16,372 nt of DNA, taken from Zancudomyces culisetae. Lineage: Eukaryota; Kickxellomycota; Harpellomycetes; Harpellales; Legeriomycetaceae. The notes beneath the pieces are model-generated. The model searched no databases. It was not told the origin of the DNA and saw nothing but the letters and a program-made list of their open reading frames with translations. Location of the stretch: assembly GCA_001969505.1 (NCBI GenBank), contig LSSK01000927.1, positions 1 through 16,372 on the forward strand, given 5' to 3'. The position numbers and the translations under genes were made by a program. How positions within the stretch are numbered: position 1 is the first letter of the stretch; each line of letters begins with the position of its first letter. Of this stretch, positions 1-10,258 are shown in pieces.

Positions 1-1883
1 TTTCTAATCCACCACTCAACTAGCTCTGCCGCATGTGTTCTGATTGTAACCAACCCGTGATATAACAACGGAGCTACATAGTTCATGACCTCGTTGCTTG
101 GGTGCTGAACATTCTCACCTTCATCATCATAAAGCTGAATTATACCTTGCATTCTAACTACTTTTTCCTTGTTTGTTGTTTCAGCATTTTTCACTATCTC
201 CTCCATTTCTTCATCATCATTACCATCATCACCACCATCACCTCCCTCTTCATCCATATCTTCATCCATATCTTCATCCTCTTCTATCAGCTGCTGAGAA
301 AATTTAGAGCTCTTCTTCTTACGCCCTTTCTTTTTTGAAGCTTTAACACCCTCGTTTGTGGTGCCACTCTTGATCACAGGCTCTAATGCTTCTCTTATCT
401 CTGTAGTCCCTGTTATCATCATTCCATTCTCAAGTACCACCTTCAGGAGCTTCAGAGAGCTTGCAGACACCGAGCTATCTCCGTCTGCAACCGACAATTG
501 AACGAGCCTAGACCCAAATCGCTCAAAAAACTCACTAAACTGTGCTACCTCCACGTCCCCTCTACTTATTATCTTTCTCACCCCTTCGACTGCAGCATGT
601 CGGACCTTATCACTGTCATCGTGCATTAACCACCCAAAGTACCGAAGGTACTTTGTTTCCAGTAAACTGATACTATCTTCTCTTATCCATTCTCCTAGAT
701 ATTTTATTGTCTCTGCCCGTATCCCATCATACACATCGCGATATCTTAAATGCAAAATCTTTGTTAATACCCAATCACCAATTGAATAAACTATCCCTTC
801 CCTACGCTGCATTTCTGCTTGCAATTCCTCGAGCTGTGCCTGTCTACCCGACTTACTTGCTCGCCTATTTCCTCCTGTATTTTTCGCTTGGCTTTCTAGT
901 TGTCTACTAATGGTCTCTAGTTCATCCCTATTTTCCTTCCTTTCTCGGACTAGTTCTGTCATAATACTACATAGTACCACCGTTCCTACCTGTCTAAACG
1001 GCCGATACTCGCTATTGCTTAGCTTTTGTAGGTATTTTCCTATTACTTTAAAAAACTCTGTAAACTCCTCCTCTCCGCGCTCCTTCCTCTTTCCTTGGAT
1101 AACTTCGATCTTGTTCTTAATTTTTTCATCCCTGCTCCCATATACCAATTCTTCTTTTCCATTTGTCATTATTTTTTCAATAAACTCAAGACTTTGCTTG
1201 AGTTTGTTTTTATTACTCTTACTAGCCTCTAATATAATTATATTTATTTTTTCCTCTTTTTGTAACCCTTCTTCTACCAACTTCTCTATACTCTGTTCCA
1301 TTAGTTGTTCGGTTTTTAGATCCTCTTCATTAATATTGCCACCTATTCCTGCCAATCGTATCACTAACTCTAGGAATTCAGAAACAGCCTCTCTATTGTT
1401 TTTCATAAACCGTTCTATCCAATTCTCTGCAACCGTTTCTAGTGCAACCTCCCCGTCAACAACTTCTCTTAACAGACCTGTTTCCATCTCTATACCCTCT
1501 TGGTTGCTTGCATTTTCTTGCTTCGTACCTCTTTTTGCACTAGGCCCTGGTGTTCTTTTTTTTCTTTCTCCAGTTCGAACGTTTTTCCCTCCGTCCTTTG
1601 CTTTCCGTTTTTTTCTGGAGTTATTGGGTGTTTCCTCTTCGTATTCATCACCAGTATCCTCGCCTTCAGTCGATGATTGAGCCTCAGACTGTTCCTCAGA
1701 CTGTTCGTCCTGCGTCTCTTCACTGCTCACATATCCTTTTGCTCTGGCACCCAATCTGGATGGTGTCCTTGGCTTTAGCGTACTGCCCCTTGATCTCGCT
1801 GTTGCTCTGGAATTCGGCGTAGGTACATACCTATCCGGTCCGCGTTTGGCTCGTTCTGATTTTCTTACTTCCGCTCCAAGCAT
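1..1883 (-). CDS. SCC3: Cohesin subunit Scc3/STAG (stromalin), N-terminal 627 residues, runs off the left edge
   Basis: The frame is open from the ATG at 1883-1881 to base 1 with no stop, so 627 codons are visible; Scc3 proteins usually have about 1000-1200 residues, so roughly the C-terminal half lies outside. An in-frame TGA three codons upstream fixes the start. Residues 1-130 form a polar tail, acidic around 52-85 and then Lys/Arg-rich. About 150-330 resembles the STAG domain (start WIERF, end EYRPFRQVGTVVL). A charged helical stretch leads into the stromalin conserved domain near 370-455, with HLRYRDV at 378, IRAETIKYLGEWI and KYLRYFGWLMHDD. A Lys-rich then Asp/Glu-rich low-complexity insert sits near 515-560, including a short repeat EDMDEDMDEE. 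Scc3 binds the Scc1 kleisin and DNA and is needed for cohesin loading and sister-chromatid cohesion in the nucleus. The mitotic form is assumed; a meiotic Rec11-like paralogue is possible. Family call is firm. Confidence 0.9.
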   Translation of the reverse strand, partial: MLGAEVRKSERAKRGPDRYVPTPNSRATARSRGSTLKPRTPSRLGARAKGYVSSEETQDEQSEEQSEAQSSTEGEDTGDEYEEETPNNSRKKRKAKDGGKNVRTGERKKRTPGPSAKRGTKQENASNQEGIEMETGLLREVVDGEVALETVAENWIERFMKNNREAVSEFLELVIRLAGIGGNINEEDLKTEQLMEQSIEKLVEEGLQKEEKINIIILEASKSNKNKLKQSLEFIEKIMTNGKEELVYGSRDEKIKNKIEVIQGKRKERGEEEFTEFFKVIGKYLQKLSNSEYRPFRQVGTVVLCSIMTELVRERKENRDELETISRQLESQAKNTGGNRRASKSGRQAQLEELQAEMQRREGIVYSIGDWVLTKILHLRYRDVYDGIRAETIKYLGEWIREDSISLLETKYLRYFGWLMHDDSDKVRHAAVEGVRKIISRGDVEVAQFSEFFERFGSRLVQLSVADGDSSVSASSLKLLKVVLENGMMITGTTEIREALEPVIKSGTTNEGVKASKKKGRKKKSSKFSQQLIEEDEDMDEDMDEEGGDGGDDGNDDEEMEEIVKNAETTNKEKVVRMQGIIQLYDDEGENVQHPSNEVMNYVAPLLYHGLVTIRTHAAELVEWWIR

Positions 1884-2511
1884 TGTGTCTCACTGGCTTT
1901 TTGGTATTTTTAACAGGAGGCAGGGAAATCAAAAGATATAATTCACTTTTTTTCGGCTAATAATAATGATAACAATACTAGTAATATTATCTTTTTGTTT
2001 TCTTCCCTTATGCTGGGTAATTCTGCACCTTTCGTTGAATATTTAATATTAAATATCCTCTTTTTTTCTTGTGCCCTCTTAAACAAAACTACCCATACAA
2101 ATGTTTACAAAACCTCATCAGTCATCGCTTTTTCACTCTTTTGTATTGTTTACGATTTTATTTTTTTTTACAGTTAAAGACAGGCTTTCCAGAATTGCAT
2201 TGAAACCTTCTAGCAAATAGTCCGCGGATAATTTGTACCCAACTGAAAATTATTTGCTGTTTTTGTTTACCTTTGATCAAGTTAATTTGCGAAAAGATGG
2301 TTATGTTTATTCTCCTACTCGCCTTTCTATTTATTTCTGCAATCTGTTAAGGTGCTTATTATTATGTGCGAGACTACTTGAAATAAAAAGTCATTAAATA
2401 CCAACCTCCCCCCCCCCTCCCTGGGGTTCAGGTCAAAACATTCATAATACCTTCAAATAATAGTATTTGCAACAATTTTTATATGCCTACTGTGATATTA
2501 ATGTGTAATTT

Positions 2512-2616
2512 GGGTGGCCGTCCAAGCTACAAGGTTTGGCGGCAGCAGTAGCTGTACTCTGACATATCTTTTGGCATCGTGAACTGCCCGAATATACGTG
2601 AGCCGTAGGATCACCC
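2512..2616 (+). other. GC-rich patch with potential stem-loops, possible structured RNA
   Basis: Within an AT-rich spacer this roughly 105-base patch is richer in G and C and holds nested complementary pieces: AGCTAC (2525-2530) with GTAGCT (2548-2553), GGCA (2573-2576) with TGCC (2585-2588), and an outer GGGTG (2512-2516) with CACCC (2612-2616). It has no long open frame. I do not recognise a tRNA, snRNA, snoRNA box set or other named RNA. Strand is arbitrary because the stems work on both. It may be chance, a cis element, or an unrecognised small RNA. Confidence 0.15.
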
Positions 2617-2972
2617 TCAAATAAAACCGTTGTTAAAAGCAGACCATCATTTTACAATTTGTTGCATCTTAGTTTTGTCATTTTACTTCATCAAACACCA
2701 GGTGTTATATTTCTTCACTTTTGATCCCGTTGTACATGTACAAACGCTGTCGGATTTGGGTCTTTTTTTTTTTGCTCTAAAATCGATACTTTTGGTTTTA
2801 TCATTACAAGAAAATTGAACAAATATACTGCCAATTTTTGCTGAGAATGTGCAGAAATTATGAAATCAGCCAGTGTCATACGTAATGCTTTTTTTTCTAG
2901 CTTCAAAATCTCCACATTTATTGTCTGTTTTCTAAATTTCTACTTGTAGGTCCGAAAAATTGTCAAAATAAA

Positions 2973-3003
2973 AATAATAGCAAAATAATAGCAAAATAAA
3001 AGC
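2973..3003 (+). repeat. 11-bp tandem repeat, about 2.8 copies
   Basis: AATAATAGCAA occurs twice in perfect tandem (2973-2983 and 2984-2994), followed by AATAAAAGC. It lies about 100 bases upstream of the proteasome ATG, so it is probably in the promoter or leader. Confidence 0.7.
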
Positions 3004-3099
3004 TTGTATTGAATGCGCTAAATAAAACGAGCTACAATCTTGATTCAACAAAGCAAAGTATCTAAGCTACGCATACAATAATCATCAATTGGAAATTAA

Positions 3100-4210
<1,111 letters not shown>

Positions 4211-4492
4211 TTTTCCCTTTCTTGCATTTTGATAATATATGTTCTACTCTTTCTTATTACCGGGTATTGTGAAAGAAATTTTGACCTTGAATATTGATAT
4301 ACTTATTATAAAAGGTAAACAATAGCAAATAAAATAAAAATAAAAATACAAATAAACATAAAAATATTTGTGCAGCTAAAAACATAAATAGCGCATTAAA
4401 ATATATGTTAAGCGATATATAACACAAGATGTTGAAAAATCAACACCAATGTATACGACAAGAGAGCGGAGGGTAGTGTGGTGGTGGTATAG
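4211..4492. other. Convergent spacer between proteasome and transporter genes
   Basis: The spacer is AT-rich. A run of overlapping AATAAA/AAATAA elements begins near 4328, about 120 bases after the proteasome stop, and is a good candidate polyadenylation region for that gene. No open frame or RNA gene was seen. The transporter stop codon bounds it on the right, so the two 3' UTRs may overlap. Confidence 0.5.
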
Positions 4493-6497
4493 CTAATATT
4501 TGTAGCATAAATAGGCGGCGATTAGTGGAAACGTGCCACAGATTCTAAATAAGTGGCCAATGGACATGTAGTCTGCGTAGCCATCATTAGTTTTTTCGAA
4601 AAACAAAAATACAAGCGAGCTGAAGACCGCTGTGATAAGTTGCGGTAAAACAATAAATATGTTGTGTGCCCCTAGAATTGCACCAGAAGCAGGATGGTTG
4701 CCGCTCCTAGAATTGCTACTACCAACGTCATTGCTGCTATTACTATGAATAGTGCCATTTATAATGCTACTGTACTCACTTTCAGTAGACAGACGATTGG
4801 AGTAGTTCATTGGGTCGATGTTATTATGTATCTCACTAGCGTGTTCGGTGTCCAAACGCACGTATTCGTCCGGATTCGGGCTCTTAAAATTGGTTTGTTC
4901 CCTGTTTCCATCGTGTTGATTAAGACTTAAACAGTGGCCGATCAGCGCATAAGGAATCCAAATAGTTACTGCCCAACAAAACCCAAGTGTCATCAGTAGC
5001 ATAGTGACTGCGATATAGCTGGTAGATACTAACAGCGTTAAGTACATTACTAGTGTAAAAAGAACATTCGAGAATAGCCATATTTTGTTTAGATGCATAT
5101 AATCTCTAACAAGCGGGATGATTTTTTTGATCAGTCGATTTTTTAGATTTTCTGGCTGAGTCGTACTAGACATACCACTGTGCGTGTTATACTTTAGACA
5201 CAAGGAGGCCAGTGCTGGAAGTAAAATAGATACCACAAGACTAACAATAGAAAACAACAGCATCATAAATGATCCAGCACGGGTTGCTAACTCGTGGTCT
5301 GTTTCATTTTTTGGCGAGGTAGAGGAATATATCCCAGCTATGTACGCTGTGCAGTAAAACAGAAAAGGAAACCAACCAATCCATGAGTAAAATTGAATAT
5401 GACACACTGTTTTTACTTTTTGAGGCATTTCATGCACTGACTTTACTGTTCGTTTGAATATCTCTTTAATCTTATAGCTTTCAGTACCATCGCTATATTG
5501 TTGTTCTTGATTCACAATACACGTGTAAAACATTGTGATATTAAATATGAGCAAGGTTAACACTGTATACACCTTTATCTGTGTCCCTCCTATACGTGGA
5601 AATAATTCAACGAGATTGTAAAACCCAAGAGCATATCCAAAAATATTACCAACGCTGATCATCCTTGAAGCCCATGCCGCACCTTTGCTTTGCTTAGAAT
5701 TATGAAGTAGATCGACGTTCAAAGCCCGTAAACACGCCATTGTAGCATTAATAGAAAAATCCAGCACATAAAAAGCTAGTACCGCAAGTAACTGTGATAG
5801 GCGAATTATGGTTTTTTCCTCTCTCGAGCCCATTAGCTTTACAATTTCTCGTGTCCATCCGATTGCAAGTAGACTAAGTGTTACCAGTATTGTAGAAAAC
5901 GCTATGAACGGACGTCTTCTTCCGTATTTTGATCTACTGTGGTCGCTTATCGCTCCAACGATTGGTTGTGTTAAGAGACCTTTTTTATTCAAATATTTTT
6001 ATATATGCTGTTAGCTTATTTTCATATATCTCATATCTAAAAATTGCAGTTAAACATGAGGATAATATGATAAAATATGGTATTTATGGACTATGCTCTA
6101 TGATTTATGATGGATATCATTCGAAAATTATATAATAAGACTAGTTTCTCTTACCAGAAATTGGTCCTGCTAGCCACACCAAGGAAACAACTGATTTAGA
6201 CAGACCAAGCTCCATTAGATAAAGAGAACCATAACCCATTTCTAGTGTCCAGACCACCTGAATCCCTAAAAATCCAATGGTCAAGTCAAAAAGGTGAGCA
6301 CTATTCTTTAACCATCGTTTCAACCCTCTTTCTTTCTGCGGTCTTATTCCTGCACCTGTTTCAACATGTGTTTGTTCTTCGACTTCTCTCTCTAGAACAA
6401 ACACCAACTGCTCTTCCAGCTCACTATCAAGAGCTACTCCCAAAGCATTTTCGACTGGCGGGATACAATCCTCTTCATTTAGCCCACTGTTTACCAT
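4493..6497 (-). CDS. MFS sugar:proton symporter of the GPH/SLC45 (sucrose transporter, Sut1-like) family, two exons
   Basis: Exon 1 is 6497-6155 and exon 2 is 5979-4493 (stop TAA), joined within a Gly codon, for 609 residues. After an acidic N-terminal tail of about 65 residues, the first helices carry LGIQVVWTLEMGYGSLYL and VWLAGPISG, then LLTQPIVGAISD and the loop 2-3 motif SKYGRRRPF (near 131-139). FYSWIGWFPFLFYCTAY, around 310-325, is the diagnostic half-way motif of plant sucrose transporters, animal SLC45 and fission-yeast Sut1. Further hydrophobic segments bring the total to about 12. A polar Ser/Asn-rich loop of about 80 residues lies near 465-545. The likely role is proton-coupled uptake of sucrose, maltose or related alpha-glucosides at the plasma membrane or vacuole; the substrate cannot be read from sequence. 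An in-frame TAA upstream supports the ATG. Its own promoter is unclear because an open frame ends 16 bases before the start. Confidence 0.92.
5980..6154 (-). other. Intron of the SLC45-type transporter gene (175 nt, AAG acceptor)
   Basis: The donor GTAAGAG follows TCT-G. A good branch site GCTAAC lies at 6015-6010. The nearest CAG (6010-6008) is only 3 nt past the branch A and would lead to an in-frame TAA after 8 codons. The next AG is AAAAAAG ending at 5980, and using it restores the family-conserved Ser-Gly-Leu-Leu junction. The acceptor is therefore AAG rather than the usual YAG. Confidence 0.85.
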
Positions 6498-6513
6498 GGT
6501 TTTATTCCTTTTT

Positions 6514-6795
6514 TCACTCTTTTATCATTAAATTGTAAAAACCTGTTAAATATTTCTCTGCCGTGTTCTGTACCATTAGTTTGCTGTCTGTATACACCAA
6601 ACCTTCTATCCAGTTTTTATGCGATTCTACTCTTCTTTTTTTGGGAAAGAAGCGATAAATATGTTTATGTTTGACCCTCTGTGCTATTACAACTCTTTGT
6701 GTGTTATAAATATCTTGTAAATCTAATAATGTATATTTTAAACTCTTGGGTACTTTGAAAAAGTTAGCAGGTTGTATGCTACAATCAAGGAAACG
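6514..6795 (-). CDS. Possible terminal exon of an unidentified gene (93 residues, ends TGA)
   Basis: On the minus strand a stop-free frame runs from an in-frame TAA near 6815 to the TGA at 6516-6514, with no ATG near its beginning, so it would have to be an internal or terminal exon. A TATTAAC-like branch site followed 15 nt later by a CAG acceptor (ending 6796) sits just where an exon start is needed. The product is basic and mixed in composition, with FFKVPKSLKYTLLDLQDIY early and ESHKNWIEGLVYTDSKLM later; codons start with a purine about 60% of the time, as in real coding DNA. I do not recognise the family and could not place upstream exons. The TGA lies 16 nt before the transporter ATG on the same strand. 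The opposite strand also has a 55-codon open frame here, so chance remains a real alternative. Confidence 0.3.
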   Translation of the reverse strand, partial: RFLDCSIQPANFFKVPKSLKYTLLDLQDIYNTQRVVIAQRVKHKHIYRFFPKKRRVESHKNWIEGLVYTDSKLMVQNTAEKYLTGFYNLMIKE

Positions 6796-7085
6796 CTGCC
6801 GTTCCCAAAGGAGTTAATAGAAACACCGCTCAGCTTGGATACAATGATTTATTTTGTAGGTCCTACATGTTATTGGCGGGTAGCGTATTTTTTATGCGAA
6901 AAAAGATAATTTCCAACCATTTTAAGAGCGCGTGGCCACAGTTATAAAATCTAGCAAACTGCCTAGTCTAGGTGATAGGAAACAAAGAAACCGCGGTAAA
7001 TGACTGGAAAACAAATCAAACCTGGGAGAGTTGTGCAAATGATGTGGGTTGTATTGTGTGAGGAGCAAATAGAGTGGAAAATGAT

Positions 7086-7201
7086 ATTCTAGCACACAAC
7101 CGGCTTTAGTCAGTTATTCTAAAACCAATTGGTTCTTTTCTAACGCAATTGGCTCTTTTCTAACGCAATTGGTTCTTTTCTAGCACAACCGGTGCTTTTT
7201 T
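7086..7201 (+). repeat. 20-bp tandem repeat array
   Basis: Three adjacent 20-bp units, AATTGGTTCTTTTCTAACGC at 7127-7146, a one-base variant at 7147-7166 and a variant ending TAGCAC at 7167-7186, are followed by a diverged AACCGGTGCTTTTTT. They are preceded by partial units around 7086-7126 in which AACCGG replaces AATTGG. It lies about 600 bases upstream of the transporter ATG on the other strand. Confidence 0.85.
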
Positions 7202-7959
7202 ATAAGTTTGCTGCTAATACTAATATAAACAATAATGCGGACCATATCCTTTTCAAAAGTAAAAAAAGGAGGTAGCGGAACAAACAGTTGTTAATGTTTA
7301 TATTTGTTTTTGTGGATGAAGGATATTAACTACTGGTCTCGATTGGACATACAATAACATTTGATAGTTCCCTTTTTTGAACAAGAAGGTATGGTACCAG
7401 AAATGTATACTTTGGAGTGGTGTATGCAATTAGATAATGTGACGTTTTGTCTTTTTCCAAATGGAGTCACTAAATTGTAATTTTTTTTCCACATCCCACA
7501 AAGCAAAACAGTTGAACCACATCATTCCGGTCTACAGAAGTAATAACAAGAGAAAAGAAAACAAATAAGTAAAAGTAGGGTAGAGTAAAAAAAAAAGACT
7601 AATAAACTATGAACTTGATGAGCAAATAAAATAAATGGTTGGATGGATAGTGCTGGATCGACGTGAAGAGACCCGGTGGGTTTATATTACCATTAAATTG
7701 GGTCTCACAAGCTATACATAATAATAACCTTATTTTGAGGAGGTGCAGACTGTCAACCGTTTCACAGCCTCCTTACACGTTTATAATTTAGTCCAGTTAA
7801 ATCATATTGATTAAGGTCTGGTATCTTTCCAGGAATTTGGAAAACGGAAAATATTAATGGTAATATTAATAGTAGTAACAATTGTAATAAATAGTAATAA
7901 CACTGAGTAATTCCAGATCATTGGTTTAAGTTTCTATTGATTTGAACGCATTTTTGCAG

Positions 7960-8111
7960 AGAATATTCGATTAATTGTACAAGACACAATTGCCCAAACT
8001 AGAATTACTGACTCAACTGACGTAATTGAAGCAAGGATCGAATGGACCAGGAAGCAACGTGGAAAGGCTTTGGAGGATAGAGAAATCATCATTCATAATT
8101 TACTTGGTTAA
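7960..8111 (+). CDS. Doubtful small exon with protein-like composition
   Basis: A pyrimidine-rich TTTTTGCAG precedes a 50-codon frame ending in TAA at 8109-8111. The predicted peptide is rich in Asp, Glu, Arg, Thr and Ala (for example VIEARIEWTRKQRGKALEDR), unlike the Lys/Asn/Phe-rich peptides typical of random AT-rich DNA here. No ATG-bearing upstream exon with a good donor could be assigned and no family is recognised. The complementary strand is also open over the same bases. It might be a terminal exon, a relic or chance. Confidence 0.15.
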
Positions 8112-8490
8112 TTAGGGGAAAGCTGTGTCTAGTGCCACCAAACTAACTTGGTTTGAGCTTAGAGCTTGAAAAAACCAATTTCCCTTTTTCAGAGACAACT
8201 AGCATATATGTTGTATTTACCAAATGGCAGGATTGATTGAACCAAAAACTCTGTTAAAATAAATGGCGCATTTCAGGTGTAACTAATCAATGCTTGTTGT
8301 ATACTATCGATAAATGTAAACCAGGTAAATAAAAAATACCACTGTGTTAAGAGCTACCATCTGTCATACGTTGTAGTGTGTTCTTAGATACAATACTTAG
8401 TTAATGTGAAGATACTAAAGTCAAACGTAAATAGTCGCCAATCCTTATCTGTTTGGTTGAACTTTTTTCCTATACATAAAACGTGGTATT

Positions 8491-8530
8491 GTACAACTTG
8501 TTTTGGCAACAAGCGTACATGACAAGTTGT
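8491..8530 (+). repeat. Overlapping inverted repeats with alternative pairings
   Basis: GTAC-aa-CTTGTT (8491-8502) is mirrored by AACAAG-c-GTAC (8508-8518) with a 5-base loop. The 5' arm also contains ACAACTTGT (8493-8501), which is perfectly complementary to ACAAGTTGT at 8522-8530. The two hairpins share the same 5' arm and are mutually exclusive. No gene is adjacent. Confidence 0.6.
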
Positions 8531-10258
8531 GTGTGTTGAGTTTATTCTGGATATAAGATATACAATTCTTCTAACCCATCCTCCCCCCCTCCTCTCCGCT
8601 CACAATTAAGATTGAACATGCTACCTCCCTAGCCACCACCTATCAGCCATAATTGACAATTGAATTCGTTTACTTTTGAACAGTGTACATGCTTTAAGGG
8701 ACATGTGTATTTGGTGAGCAGAGTGTGGTATAGCCTAATTGATTTGTTCAAAGAAGTACATTTCTAACACTTTTCTGAATGAAGGAAAAAATAGTGTGTA
8801 ACAACTTCAGTGGCAAGCACAGCTTTTAAATGTATCTCGCTTGTGTTTGTGAAAGGGTATATCAAGATTTTATTAGCTAAAAAAATGAGTGCTCGAGAGT
8901 TGCTGCCCAATCACCAAGAAATGCGCACATACATGCCACATCATGGAGAGAGGAGCTTTTTTTTGTCACTGGTAGTGGTAAAGCAACATGAAAGCTTGGT
9001 TAGGGATTTCGTCCTTTGCAAAACAATAGTCAGTCTTTGCGAAGATATTTTTGGGTAAATTACATAAAATTAAAAAAAAGCTAGTGGCACTTTGTCCAAA
9101 GGGTAATTTGGCCCATTTACATTGTGAAAATTATTTTTGTAAAGCAGCACATTCGGGATAAAATACGGATTTGGCAAAATTAATTACAAATTTGTTATCA
9201 CAGTTTACATTATTCTAGAAAAGCGGTATTGGATGTGAATTTTGTTATGGGACTAACTACAGAGATAAAGCGCAAGGTCTATTACCTATCACCAAACACA
9301 AATTTACGGAATAGCTATAAAAAAAAAAGAGCTAATTATATACAAAAAACGAAACAAAAAACCCTGCAAAAATTGGTGATTTTGGCAATTCACGAATGTG
9401 ATATCCATAAAGGAATGAACCTATTTGTAGTACCTCCTACAACTTTTGGAATTCTTAACAAAATAAACATTAATTAAACAAATGAGCAGAAAAGAGATCG
9501 GGAATAATGGGCCAGAAAGAGGAGACATATGAAAAATGTCCAAAGCAGTCAATCACGCGCTTTTCTTTACCCCTTTTCTCCTAAACAGGTCTAATTTCTT
9601 TTTTTCAACAATTGAAATCCTTGGTGCAACATATTGGTTTCACCAAGGCGCAACTACATTGCTAACACAGCAGGCAGTGCAAAGATAACGATGCGTTTTT
9701 TTCGATACATATACGTTACAGTACTGTATTCTTGTGGTTAAAAATATCTTAGGAATAAGCTCAGAACCATTGTTGGTAAAGGAAATATAGTAATGTTAGT
9801 ATATGGTTACGATATGCGCTTTAAACATAACATCACAAATATCAAAACGCATGTCGGAGATTAGCTTCTGGAAAAAAACATCACACAGTTTGTTGCTAGA
9901 GTCAACTCGTTTTTTCTAGAAGTTGGCGCCAAAACCTTGCACTCTTCGGATTTTGTTTTTTTGTTTATTTTGTTTATTTCAACGCTGGCAAGGTGTAATT
10001 GATCAAAATAAAAAACATTTTTCCTAAAAAAAAAACAAACTCAGATACCATTATTGGCAAAAGGTGGAACTGTGCGTGCTATACCTATGGGTTGAGCGTG
10101 ATGCAATATCAACTGGTTCTTGGTAGCACACTAACTAGCTGGATACATGGCTGTTGGTTGATTTTTCAACACAGTGGCACCAAGAGTCAAATACACTAAA
10201 TTCGGACGATGCTTTTATTTTAAACACTAAAGACTAAAGTGAAAGGAAAAGTTAAATG

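Noticed and set aside
910-1680. Long plus-strand Ser/Phe/Leu-rich open frame
   Set aside because: It is the antisense shadow of the SCC3 coding sequence, which has conserved domain motifs on the minus strand.
1995-2915. Several 60-66 residue frames in the divergent spacer
   Set aside because: They are Phe/Leu/Ser/Lys-rich products of T- or A-rich DNA without domains, and mostly lack convincing context.
4694-4930. Plus-strand frame opposite the transporter loop
   Set aside because: Shadow of the transporter gene; no domain.
6245-6538. Plus-strand 97-residue frame
   Set aside because: Overlaps the first transporter exon on the other strand, which encodes the conserved first helices.
9229-9477. 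82-residue frame rich in Lys, Asn and Thr
   Set aside because: Starts at TTG, includes A-run translation, and has the composition of random AT-rich DNA.
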